Assembly (NCBI RefSeq): GCF_000770305.1
Contig: NZ_JNVB01000001.1
Coordinates: 109,966-173,965, forward strand
DNA from: Erwinia oleae
GTDB lineage: Bacteria; Pseudomonadota; Gammaproteobacteria; Enterobacterales; Enterobacteriaceae
Length of the DNA: 64,000 nucleotides
Direction: 5' to 3'
Below are positions 20,318 through 29,336 of the stretch, piece by piece. A model generated the notes under the pieces. The model was given only the letters and a program-made list of their open reading frames with translations. It did not search any database and was not told where the DNA came from. How positions within the stretch are numbered: the first letter of the stretch is position 1; the number at the start of each line of letters is the position of its first letter. The translations under genes and the position numbers were made by a program.

Positions 20318-20362
20318 TGCCAGCCAGGTCGTTTTTGAAGAACGTTTATAAGGTGCCTTGCC

Positions 20363-21268
20363 ATGAAGGAAATCTTTTTCTCGATCGTTATTCCAGCCTA
20401 TAACGCGTCAGAATCCATCATCACCACGCTTGATTGTGTGAAAGCGCAAAGCTATCAAAATTTTGAAGTCACTATCGTTGATGATAAATCTGCCGATGCG
20501 GCAAAGCTGGCGGAAGTGGTCAACAGCGAGCGCTATAGCGCGCTGAAAATTAACCTGGTGCTCTCCGACGTTAAGCTGAACGGCGCCGGGGCGAGGAATC
20601 GCGGTATCGATCTCTCTACCGGTGACTATGTCTGCTTCCTTGATGCTGACGACGAATGGCATCAGGACAAACTGAAGGACACCCTGACGCGCATTGAAGA
20701 GCTGACCGCTCAGGGCAAAGATCGCTTTGTTATCTACAGCCAGGTCAACATCATTGAGGACGGCAGCTTCCTGAAGGTCATGCCGTTAATTCCGCCCGCG
20801 CGCGATGAAAGTATTGCAGAATACCTTTTTGGCTGTTACGGCTTTATTCAGACCAGCACCATTGTGCTGAAGCGAGAACACGCGGCGGAGATCCGCTTTG
20901 ATGAACGCTTCATTCGCCATCAGGACTACGATTTCTGTATTCGTGCCGATAAGAGCGGCTTTGAATTCAACCTGATCGCCAAACCGCTGGCCAGCTATCA
21001 TATGGTCACCACCTTTAACTCCAGCCATAAAGGTGAGTCGGTTAAGTACTCAACATTCTGGCTGCAAAGCATGAGTCCTTATCTGAGCAAGCGGGACGTT
21101 TATACCTACAAAGCCTACAAACTGCCGATTCGCTATAAAATGGATGGCAAAGTTCTTCAGGCGAGCCTGAGTTTCGCGCAGTATTTTCTGCTGACGAATA
21201 AGGGGAATCGCAACTACTTTATAGGCCGTGTTAAGCAGAAGCTTTCTGAGCGCGTATCAAAAAAATAG
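20363..21268 (+). CDS. amsB: AmsB-type family 2 glycosyltransferase
   Basis: A 301-residue GT-A fold enzyme. The N-terminus FSIVIPAYNASESIITTLDC, the VDDKSAD motif and the FLDADDEW metal-binding motif mark a GT2 inverting glycosyltransferase. It should add one sugar, probably galactose, to the lipid-linked repeat unit at the cytoplasmic membrane face. The order after wzc matches amsB/wceB. The exact donor and linkage cannot be read from sequence. It is the first gene downstream of the attenuator. Confidence 0.85.
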   Translation: MKEIFFSIVIPAYNASESIITTLDCVKAQSYQNFEVTIVDDKSADAAKLAEVVNSERYSALKINLVLSDVKLNGAGARNRGIDLSTGDYVCFLDADDEWHQDKLKDTLTRIEELTAQGKDRFVIYSQVNIIEDGSFLKVMPLIPPARDESIAEYLFGCYGFIQTSTIVLKREHAAEIRFDERFIRHQDYDFCIRADKSGFEFNLIAKPLASYHMVTTFNSSHKGESVKYSTFWLQSMSPYLSKRDVYTYKAYKLPIRYKMDGKVLQASLSFAQYFLLTNKGNRNYFIGRVKQKLSERVSKK

Positions 21269-21301
21269 CCTCAATTATAATAAAACGGCGGAAAAAAACG
21301 A

Positions 21302-22429
21302 ATGGCAATATATTGGATAATCAGCTACAGCATACTGGCCTGCTGTATCTTTGAGCTGGCAGCAATAAATAATTTACAGGACACCAGAGTTAAACATGTC
21401 GTCGCCTGGCTGATGTTTGTCTGTACCATGTCACTGATATTTTTTGGTGGTATACGCGGTTTGCATAGCGGGCTGGATGATAGCCAATACCTTGATTTCT
21501 TTCATAATTTTTCTTCTCAGTTGAAGATTACCAATTATGACGCCATCACCGATATCTATCGTTATGAAAAGTTCTTTATGCTGTTGGCCTGGTTCTTTTC
21601 ATTATTCACCAAAGAAAGTTACTACTTTCTGTTTTTTATTTGTTTGATCGCTGTCACGACTAACGCTTATTGTTATAAAAAATATTCGCCGCTGATGCTT
21701 TGCTCGCTTTGTTTATACTCAACGCACCTGTTTATAAATAAAGACATGAACCAAATCCGCTTCGGATTATCCAGCGCCTTCGCCATCGCTTTTATCTGTT
21801 CGCTGGCAACGCGCAAATATTTACTGTCGGTGCTGTTTTTGGTGCTGAGTACGCAATCGCACTCCACCGGCTACACGGTGCTGCTGATCCTGCCGTTCCT
21901 GCTGCTGCGTGAGCGTAAATATCTGCCGTTGCTGGTGGTGCTTGTTTCTCTTCCGTTAGGGATTATCGGTGGTAAAAAGCTGTTTCTTGATTCGCTCGGC
22001 ATCGTTCCGGTTCTGGGGGAACGCGCCGCAAGCTACAGCGGCACCAACTTCGATACCGCCACGCCGGTATTTGGCCTCGCGAACCTGAAGAATATTCTTT
22101 TCATTGCCGGTTTCACCGTTTATTACTTCCGTAACGGCATTATGAAAGAGGACCGTCTGGTCTATATTCTGCTGATTGCCTACAGCGTGGGTGCAGCGGT
22201 ACGTATTACTTTCTCGGACTTCAGTATCTTCGGCGGCAGGGTAGGTAACCTGTTCCTCCATGCGGAACCCATTCTTTTCGCTTTCCTGATGATGCGCGTC
22301 AGGAATTTGATGCTTAATTTCGCGCTGCTGTTTTTTATGTCTTCTTACTACCTCTATTACAATACGATCCTTTCGGTGCAGTCGATAAGCGGTTACAGCG
22401 TCTCTCCGCTGTTCAGAATATTTGGCTGA
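21302..22429 (+). CDS. amsC: AmsC/WceL-type polysaccharide polymerase (Wzy-like membrane protein)
   Basis: A 375-residue polytopic membrane protein of the EpsG type with about 10 predicted hydrophobic segments. It has no strong catalytic motif, as is usual for Wzy proteins. An early loop LDDSQYLDFFHNF and the mid-protein INKDMNQIRFGLSSAFAIAF are typical of EpsG-like polymerases. The position between two glycosyltransferases matches amsC/wceL. It probably joins repeat units in the periplasm; wzx duty is assigned to amsL instead. Confidence 0.8.
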   Translation: MAIYWIISYSILACCIFELAAINNLQDTRVKHVVAWLMFVCTMSLIFFGGIRGLHSGLDDSQYLDFFHNFSSQLKITNYDAITDIYRYEKFFMLLAWFFSLFTKESYYFLFFICLIAVTTNAYCYKKYSPLMLCSLCLYSTHLFINKDMNQIRFGLSSAFAIAFICSLATRKYLLSVLFLVLSTQSHSTGYTVLLILPFLLLRERKYLPLLVVLVSLPLGIIGGKKLFLDSLGIVPVLGERAASYSGTNFDTATPVFGLANLKNILFIAGFTVYYFRNGIMKEDRLVYILLIAYSVGAAVRITFSDFSIFGGRVGNLFLHAEPILFAFLMMRVRNLMLNFALLFFMSSYYLYYNTILSVQSISGYSVSPLFRIFG

Positions 22430-22545
22430 ACTGGACCTGTAAAGCGCGAGAAATAGCCTTTTAATTACGGGTTGTTCAAACCCGATGGAAGGCCCGGTTA
22501 AAAGAAAGCTACCGTCCGGCCGGGCCGATTGACAGGATGAATAAT

Positions 22546-23601
22546 ATGTACAAATTGCTGATTCTTATTGACAGAATTTCGAACAGCGGCGGCACGGATC
22601 GCGTTGCCAGCACGCTCTCCAGCCTGCTCTCAAATGATAATTATGATGTCACGCTGTTTTCGCTTGAAGCGGGCGCCCCTTATTATCCCGTCGATGCTAA
22701 AGTGAAAATCCAGTATGCGCGTGCCTCTGCGCGACTCGCAAAAATACATGAATTTGTTCGCTTTGCACGGGCAAATCACCCCGACGGCATCATGATTATT
22801 TCAATGGGCAAGCTGTCGGTACAGTCTATTCTTGCTTTAAAACTTTTTGGCGTGAAAGCAAAAATTATTTGCTGCGACCACGTGTCAATTGAGTCGTTTA
22901 AAACGCCAATCCGCAAGCTGAAAGTATTCTGCTACCGGCTTGCCGATCAAGTTGTCGTTTTGACCGACCATGACAAACACCATCTTGAAACACACTACGC
23001 ACTGAAAAACGTTCACGTCGTACGAAATATTTCGCCATTCTACACGGAAAAAAATAACACGACGTTTCCTGCGTTGATGGCAGGCAAACAAAACAGAGTG
23101 CTGGCTATCGGGCGATTAACCTATCAGAAAAACTTCGATCGTATGCTTGATGTGTGGAAGAAGGTAAATAAGCAGGGCTGGACGCTGCAAATCGTTGGGA
23201 ATGGTGAAGATCGCGAGGCGCTGCTGCAAAAAATCAAAAGTTATCAGCTTCAGGACAGCACGGAAATTGTCAGCCCAAGCAAGCAGGTAGATGAATATTA
23301 CCGCGCTGCCGGAATAATTATTATGACCTCCCGTTATGAAGGGTTGCCGATGGTGCTGATTGAGGCAAAAAATTTCGCGCTGCCTGCCATTGCCTTTGAT
23401 TGTAAAACCGGGCCGTCGGAAATCATCAGCGATGATGGTTATGTCATTGAGTATGATAATAACGATGCGTTCGTAAACCGGCTGAATGAAACGATCGCTG
23501 ACGAAGAGAAAAGAAATGCATTTGCACAGGCGGCATGGCGGAATTCAGATAATTATGGCCCGACGCTGATCCTTGAAAAATGGAATCAAATTCTGAACTA
23601 A
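22546..23601 (+). CDS. amsD: AmsD-type family 4 glycosyltransferase
   Basis: A GT-B fold enzyme of family 4 with the N-terminal GGTDRVASTL segment and the C-terminal donor-site block TSRYEGLPMVLIEAKNFALP. I prefer the ATG at 22546 (MYKLLILIDRISNSGG) because ACAGGA lies at a workable distance. The ATG at 22537 directly abuts that site and would add only three residues. It should extend the exopolysaccharide repeat unit; the donor is not known. The 116 bp spacer before it carries two stem structures. Confidence 0.85.
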   Translation: MYKLLILIDRISNSGGTDRVASTLSSLLSNDNYDVTLFSLEAGAPYYPVDAKVKIQYARASARLAKIHEFVRFARANHPDGIMIISMGKLSVQSILALKLFGVKAKIICCDHVSIESFKTPIRKLKVFCYRLADQVVVLTDHDKHHLETHYALKNVHVVRNISPFYTEKNNTTFPALMAGKQNRVLAIGRLTYQKNFDRMLDVWKKVNKQGWTLQIVGNGEDREALLQKIKSYQLQDSTEIVSPSKQVDEYYRAAGIIIMTSRYEGLPMVLIEAKNFALPAIAFDCKTGPSEIISDDGYVIEYDNNDAFVNRLNETIADEEKRNAFAQAAWRNSDNYGPTLILEKWNQILN

Positions 23602-23613
23602 TAAGAAGGTATT

Positions 23614-24414
23614 ATGTTTTCAGTCCTTATTTCACTTTATAACAGAGAAAAGCCAGAGAATCTGGATCAGTGCCTTGAAAGCCTCCAACAGCAAACGCTG
23701 CCAGCCGATGAAATCGTTATTGTCTATGACGGTCCGGTAAGCGATGCGCTGAAGGCCGTTGTTGACCGCTATACCGCTTCGTTGCCGTTAAAAATTGTGC
23801 CACTGGAAAATAATGTTGGCCTCGGTAAAGCGCTTAATGCAGGTCTGGATCACTGCCAGCACAGTATCGTTGCGCGTATGGATACCGATGATATCTGCCT
23901 GCCGGACCGTTTCGAAAAACAAATTCCCTACATGGAGGCGCATCCCGACGTGGCGCTGCTGGGCGCTGCGGTTATTGAGTTTGATGAGCACGGCAGGGAG
24001 CGACTGAAGCGTTTGCCGCTGGGCAATGATGAAATCAAACATTTCGCGCGCATGAAAAACCCCTTTAATCATATGTGCGTGGTGTTCCGCAAAGAGAAAG
24101 TCATTGCGGCGGGAAGCTATCAGCATCACCTGTTTATGGAAGACTACAATCTCTGGCTGCGAATGATCGCTCAGGGATACCAGGTGGCTAATTTACACGA
24201 TGTGCTGATGAAGGTGAGGGCCGGCAGCGACATGGTGAATAAACGACGTGGATGGGTCTATATCAAAAGTGAAATTCAGCTCTTTTCGCTGAAAATGAAG
24301 TTGAAACAGACCAACCCGATCAACGGCATCATCTATTTTTTGATCCGCACCTCCACGCGTGTTATGCCTGTTAAGGTCATGCAATTTCTTTATGAGAAAG
24401 ACCGTAAAGGTTAA
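23614..24414 (+). CDS. amsE: AmsE-type family 2 glycosyltransferase
   Basis: A 266-residue GT2 enzyme with FSVLISLYNREKPENLDQCL at the N-terminus, IVYDGPVSD, and the metal-binding RMDTDDICLPDRF. The later FMEDYNLWLRMIAQGY is the ED/acceptor motif region. A good ribosome site (AAGAAGG) precedes the start. It lies 12 bp after amsD, so the two are probably translated together. By synteny it corresponds to amsE/wceN and should add a repeat-unit sugar; specificity is unassigned. Confidence 0.85.
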   Translation: MFSVLISLYNREKPENLDQCLESLQQQTLPADEIVIVYDGPVSDALKAVVDRYTASLPLKIVPLENNVGLGKALNAGLDHCQHSIVARMDTDDICLPDRFEKQIPYMEAHPDVALLGAAVIEFDEHGRERLKRLPLGNDEIKHFARMKNPFNHMCVVFRKEKVIAAGSYQHHLFMEDYNLWLRMIAQGYQVANLHDVLMKVRAGSDMVNKRRGWVYIKSEIQLFSLKMKLKQTNPINGIIYFLIRTSTRVMPVKVMQFLYEKDRKG

Positions 24415-24493
24415 ATCAGTGTGCGCAGTTATCGCTTTTAAGAATACGTCTGGGTGACGCAGTAACCACACACTCTTTAAACACGGGATTTTT

Positions 24494-26713
24494 ATGAAAC
24501 GCAGAGATTTGATCCGAACCGCTTTTTCATCCGTCGTGGCGACAGCGGCACTGGGCTCCTTTTCCGCACGTGCAGGGGAGCCGGGTCAGGTTGAGCTGAA
24601 GAAAGTGCCAGCCAACGCTATCCCAAAGAATGACGTGCCGATTGTTACGCCCGATGATGTCTTTACCATGCCGGACCAGTTCTGGCATGACTTTACCGGC
24701 AAGCTCTATATCGGTAAGGCCGGTGCCGATCCTACGCAGTCGCAGAACCTCATTGACGTCTTTTTTAAAAATGCCAACGGCGACGTTGCCCTGTTGCAGC
24801 AGCCCATCACGCTCAACAGCGATACGCTGAAAAAATTTGTTGCGATGAAAGGCTCGCTCTGGTCCGGCAGCGAATATTCAATGGCGCTGCACAATGAAAA
24901 CGGCGAGCAGTTGTTCTACGTGCCTGATGTCAAAAACAATGGCGTCTCCGAATTCAGTCGCCGCCTTGCGCAGCCAGCCGGCTATCAGCTCATCGGCGAA
25001 ATTCCCTCTTATGAGGAGCTGCGCCAGACCCGCCCGCTGTTCTCCGGTGCAAAGGTTCGCCTGAAAAGCTGGCATGCGAATGTGGAAGCAGGCGGCGGTG
25101 AGTTCATTGGCGAACTCAGCGCAGGCGAGGACGATGGCGGCTATATTGCCTCTTCCGGCAAGGACTTTCACTGGCGTCGCGCAAATGACGATCTGAACAG
25201 CATCACGCTGTTTGACTTCGGCGCCATCGCAGATGGTAAAACCGATACGCTCCCGGCCGTTACTGCCATGTACCACTGGGCGCAGAAAAATAATCAAAAG
25301 CTGTCAATACTGTTCCCGGCCGGCCGTTTCTTTATTTCTTCGTTAGATATCTCAGAAAAATATATCCGCTTTTTCCGCCTGTCGGGCGCTACGGTTAATT
25401 TTGGTTACTTCCCGGCCACCACGCTGGTTTCCGATGGCAAATCCGATTTTCTTTTTAAAATTAACGCGCGTTGGGTTGAAGTCAGCAATATCAGTTTTGA
25501 GGGCGGTATCGACAAACAGCCTAATACCCAGGGCTTTTTTCACAATGCCTGCCCGGCAGGACAATATTTCCGTGGCTCGTGCCTGCGCTTTATTAACGTG
25601 GGCGGCGTTTCGCTCAGCCTGCTGGATACGCTCGATTGTAAAATCGATCAGTGGTATGCCAATAAGTGTACCGGCGACGTGATCAAGGCCGCCTGGACCA
25701 ACACCAAAAAAGGTAACTGGGATCACAGCACCGCCATTGAGCTTTCTAATTTTAACGTTCAGTACTGCACAAAAGGTAAGGTGCTCAACCTGCCGCGCTG
25801 TACCCAGTCCATTATTCATAACGGCTGGATTGAACACAGCGAATTCCCCGGCGATCTGTCGAACGGGCAGTGGATTGTTGACGCGCTGAGCCTGGAAGCC
25901 TGTAAAAACCCGCTTAACGCGCACTGTTCACGTCTCAACATGCGTCAGACCAACCTTCAGTCCGGTAGCTGGATTGATAATTCTCTTGGCGACGACGAAT
26001 GGCTCAGCTCTTTTGAGCGCGGCTCCACCCGCGTGGAGTCTTATGGCATCGCCGTTGACGGCAGCATGAAATATAACTATCTCTCATCGCGTTTTCGCAT
26101 TGAAAACCACAGCGATCAGGAGAAATGGTATCTGCTGGGCAATATCCACACGCCTGACGTCGGCGACAGCTGGGAGATCGAAGTTTTCGGTCAGACGCAG
26201 TTCAGCAACGGCACCGACAAAAACGCGCTGAAAAATGTGGTCAATGACCGCAACACCGGCGGCAGGGCAATGATCAGCCTGCAACGTAAGACGAAGGGTT
26301 TTGAAGGAAGCTGGCATCTGGAAGGGAGCAGCCCGATTGTGGACGTCATGTACACCACCAATCAGGACGCCAACACGCAGGTTTATATCAAGCTGGCGGG
26401 CTGGATAGGTGCGGCTGGCGTGATGATGAAAACGACTGCAAAAGATCGCTTTGCAACAGGCCAGTGCGCGCGCTTCGACAGCCGGATGCGTTTCGAAAAC
26501 CCGCCACAGGGCGACAATGTTCACCGTGCCGTCCGTCGCTTCTCGCTCCATAACGGTAAAGCCGGGATCGGCGCGAACGAAGAGGGCGATCTGCTGTTGC
26601 AGTCGCGTCGCCTCAACGCCGACCAGGTTGATACGTCAAAAGCCGAAGGCTACCTCTCAATGGTGGTTAACGGTCAACAGGTGGCTATCCCTTACTTTGC
26701 GCTTAAGCAATAA
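24494..26713 (+). CDS. amsF: AmsF/WceF, exported tailspike-like exopolysaccharide-modifying enzyme
   Basis: A 739-residue exported protein. The N-terminus MKRRDLIRTAFSSVVATAAL is a signal peptide with a twin-arginine-like RRDLIR motif and cleavage likely near SARAG (about 27). A leading domain (about 30-230) precedes a right-handed beta-helix region. That region starts at the signature LFDFGAIADGKTDTLPA (about 239-255), which is shared by Pectate_lyase_3-type proteins and phage tailspikes. WceF of P. stewartii is known to have a tailspike-like fold and to cut or modify stewartan, which makes a processing role likely. It could trim polymer or affect biofilm texture. Catalytic residues cannot be assigned from sequence alone. 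Confidence 0.85.
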   Translation: MKRRDLIRTAFSSVVATAALGSFSARAGEPGQVELKKVPANAIPKNDVPIVTPDDVFTMPDQFWHDFTGKLYIGKAGADPTQSQNLIDVFFKNANGDVALLQQPITLNSDTLKKFVAMKGSLWSGSEYSMALHNENGEQLFYVPDVKNNGVSEFSRRLAQPAGYQLIGEIPSYEELRQTRPLFSGAKVRLKSWHANVEAGGGEFIGELSAGEDDGGYIASSGKDFHWRRANDDLNSITLFDFGAIADGKTDTLPAVTAMYHWAQKNNQKLSILFPAGRFFISSLDISEKYIRFFRLSGATVNFGYFPATTLVSDGKSDFLFKINARWVEVSNISFEGGIDKQPNTQGFFHNACPAGQYFRGSCLRFINVGGVSLSLLDTLDCKIDQWYANKCTGDVIKAAWTNTKKGNWDHSTAIELSNFNVQYCTKGKVLNLPRCTQSIIHNGWIEHSEFPGDLSNGQWIVDALSLEACKNPLNAHCSRLNMRQTNLQSGSWIDNSLGDDEWLSSFERGSTRVESYGIAVDGSMKYNYLSSRFRIENHSDQEKWYLLGNIHTPDVGDSWEIEVFGQTQFSNGTDKNALKNVVNDRNTGGRAMISLQRKTKGFEGSWHLEGSSPIVDVMYTTNQDANTQVYIKLAGWIGAAGVMMKTTAKDRFATGQCARFDSRMRFENPPQGDNVHRAVRRFSLHNGKAGIGANEEGDLLLQSRRLNADQVDTSKAEGYLSMVVNGQQVAIPYFALKQ

Positions 26714-26720
26714 GGGCCAT

Positions 26721-26768
26721 AACCGCTCGTGTGCTGAATCGTTTACAATTTTTCACACGTGAGCGGTT
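26721..26768 (+). terminator. Intra-operon hairpin between amsF and amsJ
   Basis: AACCGCTCGTGTG (26721-26733) pairs with CACACGTGAGCGGTT (26754-26768) with a two-base bulge. The following sequence (ACTTTGTTGATTTTTC) is only moderately T-rich. It may act as a partial terminator, a pause site or a 3' end that protects upstream mRNA. It lies 8 bp after the amsF stop. Confidence 0.45.
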
Positions 26769-26860
26769 ACTTTGTTGATTTTTCGGATAACTGCACTTAT
26801 TTATTCACACGCTCTGATTAATAATAAATTGTAAAATTACAAAAAAACTTGTGGGGTATT

Positions 26861-28108
26861 ATGAAGATTTTGTTGGTTGGTAATCACACATGTGGTAACC
26901 GGGGCGATGGCGCTATCTTGCGTGGGATCATTGATTCACTCAAACTTGCCAGAAACGATCTCGAAATAGACGTAATCAGCCGCTATCCAACCAGCTCCGG
27001 CTACCTGTTACAGCAGGACGTTATGCCGGATGAGTTATTCCTGGAATCGAAAAAGACCAACAAGCTGATTGATAAGGTTAAACGCCGTCTGATGCCAAAA
27101 ATCATGATGGCGCACATTAGCGGCAGCGGCCCGTTCAAAGCCTTTGCCGTGCCAAAATATCTTCAGGCGTTTATCGACAAGCTGAAGCAGTATGACGCAG
27201 TCATTCAGGTTGGCGGCTCCTTCTTCGTCGATCTTTACGGTCCGCTTCAGTTTGAGCATTGCCTGTGCGCGCTGTTAGCGAAAAAACCGATTTACCTGAT
27301 TGGCCACAGCGTCGGGCCATTCCAGAAAGAGCGCTTTAATCAGATTGCGAATTTCGTTTTCGCACGCGTTAACAGTCTGGTGCTGCGCGAGAGCGTCAGT
27401 CTGGACATGATGAAAGCTGCGGGTATCACTACTGCAAAAGTGGTGTCCGGCGCTGATACTGCTTTTCTGGTGCGTGAGCGGCATGTTGCCGAACCAAGCC
27501 ATAATCTTGTGCACTGGCAGAAAAAAATTGCTGAAACCAAAACCGTGGCGATCACCGTTCGCGAACTGGCACCGTTCGACAAGCGCCTGGGCGTGACGCA
27601 GCAGGAATACGAAGCGGCGTTTGGTCGGGTGATTAATGCCGTTATCGACAGAGGTTACCAGGTGGTGGCGATGTCAACCTGTACCGGCATCGACAGCTAC
27701 CATAAAGATGATCGCATGGTCGCGATGATGCTGCGCGACCACGTTGCGCAAAAAGATCGCTATCACGTGATTATGGATGAGTTTAACGATCTTGAGCTGG
27801 GTATCCTGCTGGGTGAGTCTCATCTGACGATTGGTACGCGTCTGCACTCCGCCATTATTTCAATGAACTTCGGTACGCCTGCGGTAGCCATCAACTATGA
27901 ACACAAATCGCTGGGCGTGATGAACCAGCTCGGCCTGCCTGATATGGCAAGCGATGTGAAAAGCCTGATGGATGGCAGCATCATTGCGAAAGTTAACGGC
28001 ATTCTCGACAACTACGAGAGCGTTAAACAGCAGGTTGACCTTGCGGTTGAGCAGGAAAGGATTCTGGGCAATAAAATTACCGAAGATGTCGTCCGGGTTC
28101 TGGGGTAA
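26861..28108 (+). CDS. amsJ: AmsJ, polysaccharide pyruvyl transferase family protein
   Basis: A 415-residue protein of the polysaccharide pyruvyl transferase family (PF04230). It has the N-terminal NHTCGNRGDGAILRG segment and the later DADTAFLV-like and LTIGTRLHSAIISMNFGTP blocks. I chose the ATG at 26861 behind GTGGGG; the upstream TTG at 26849 is not supported. It should transfer pyruvate from phosphoenolpyruvate to a sugar of the repeat unit, making the acidic ketal known in amylovoran. The family resemblance is strong; the modified residue is inferred. amsK follows 4 bp later. Confidence 0.85.
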   Translation: MKILLVGNHTCGNRGDGAILRGIIDSLKLARNDLEIDVISRYPTSSGYLLQQDVMPDELFLESKKTNKLIDKVKRRLMPKIMMAHISGSGPFKAFAVPKYLQAFIDKLKQYDAVIQVGGSFFVDLYGPLQFEHCLCALLAKKPIYLIGHSVGPFQKERFNQIANFVFARVNSLVLRESVSLDMMKAAGITTAKVVSGADTAFLVRERHVAEPSHNLVHWQKKIAETKTVAITVRELAPFDKRLGVTQQEYEAAFGRVINAVIDRGYQVVAMSTCTGIDSYHKDDRMVAMMLRDHVAQKDRYHVIMDEFNDLELGILLGESHLTIGTRLHSAIISMNFGTPAVAINYEHKSLGVMNQLGLPDMASDVKSLMDGSIIAKVNGILDNYESVKQQVDLAVEQERILGNKITEDVVRVLG

Positions 28109-28112
28109 ATGA

Positions 28113-29336
28113 ATGAAACTTACTTTTTTTACAATGCGGTTTCCCGTTTCGTCTGAAACGTTTGTACTGAATCAGGTCACCCATTTTATTGATATCGGCT
28201 ACGACGTGGAGATTATTTCGGTTTTTCCGGGTGACCACGTTAACCGCCACGGCGCTTTCGACAGCTACAATCTTTCCGACAGGATTCACTATCTGCTGCC
28301 GGAGGATCAGGACTCCGGCGCGGCAAAACTCAAGGAGCGCCTGAAAATTGTGCTGCCGAAAATCCTCAGCCCGACCACGCTGAAATCGTTTAACGTTGGC
28401 CGTTATGGCGCGCAGTCGATGAAGCTGCTGCTGCCGGCCATTGTGGCGCATGCGAAGCAAACCTGGACCGCTGATATTTTTCTGGTTCACTTTGGCTATG
28501 CGGGCGCGCTGGCCAATAAACTGCGCGAGCTGAATATTCTCCAGGGCAAACAGGTTACCGTTTTCCACGGCGCCGATGTTTCGCGTCGTCATATTCTGGA
28601 AGAACATAAGCAGGATTACGTGAACCTGTTCAAACAGACCGAACTGGTGCTGCCGATCAGTCATCTGTGGAAGAACAAGCTGATTTCGCTTGGGTGTCCG
28701 CCGGAGAAAATTCACGTAACGCGAATGGGTATTGAACCGGAAAAATTCAATCTCAAAGCGCGTGATACGCTGCATTCGCCGCTGCGCATTCTTTCTGTTG
28801 CGCGCCTAACGGAGAAAAAAGGGTTAGGCACCGCCGTTGAGGCCTGTCGCTATCTGAAAGAGCAGGGCGCCAATTTTGAGTACACCATCGTCGGTAACGG
28901 CGATCTGGAAGACGAACTGCTGCAAAGTATTCGCAATGCAAACCTTGAAGATTGCGTGAAGCTGGTGGGCTTTAAGCCACAGGAAGAGATTAAGCGCTAT
29001 CTTGATGAGGCTGATATCTTCCTGCTGCCTTCGCTGACCGCGGCGGATGGCGATATGGAAGGCATTCCTGTCGCGTTGATGGAAGCGATGGCGGTTGGTC
29101 TGCCGGTGGTATCAACCGAGCACAGCGGTATCCCGGAACTGATTGAAAACAACGTTTCCGGCTGGCTTGCGCCAGAAGGCGATGCGAAAGCGCTTAGTGA
29201 AATTTTATTCAGGCTGGCAAACGGCAATATTGATGTTGCGCCTGTCGTTGCGGCTGCGCGTCAAAAAGTTGAAACGGAATTTAACCAACACATCGCCTAT
29301 CGCGAGCTGGCTCAGCTTCTGGAGCGGCTGGCGTGA
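28113..29336 (+). CDS. amsK: AmsK-type family 4 glycosyltransferase
   Basis: A 407-residue GT-B enzyme. The acceptor half has VTVFHGADVSRRHI. The donor half has ILSVARLTEKKGLGTAVEAC and EGIPVALMEAMAVGLPVVST, the EX7E region typical of retaining GT4 enzymes. An adjacent ATG at 28109 is out of frame, so the start at 28113 is firm. It overlaps amsL by 4 bp, which suggests translational coupling. By synteny it matches amsK/wceK; the sugar is not known. Confidence 0.87.
   Translation: MKLTFFTMRFPVSSETFVLNQVTHFIDIGYDVEIISVFPGDHVNRHGAFDSYNLSDRIHYLLPEDQDSGAAKLKERLKIVLPKILSPTTLKSFNVGRYGAQSMKLLLPAIVAHAKQTWTADIFLVHFGYAGALANKLRELNILQGKQVTVFHGADVSRRHILEEHKQDYVNLFKQTELVLPISHLWKNKLISLGCPPEKIHVTRMGIEPEKFNLKARDTLHSPLRILSVARLTEKKGLGTAVEACRYLKEQGANFEYTIVGNGDLEDELLQSIRNANLEDCVKLVGFKPQEEIKRYLDEADIFLLPSLTAADGDMEGIPVALMEAMAVGLPVVSTEHSGIPELIENNVSGWLAPEGDAKALSEILFRLANGNIDVAPVVAAARQKVETEFNQHIAYRELAQLLERLA

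Noticed and set aside
24494..26713. AmsF as a prophage tailspike
   Set aside because: It has a bacterial export signal and lies within a complete exopolysaccharide operon in the known ams/wce order. No other phage genes are near.
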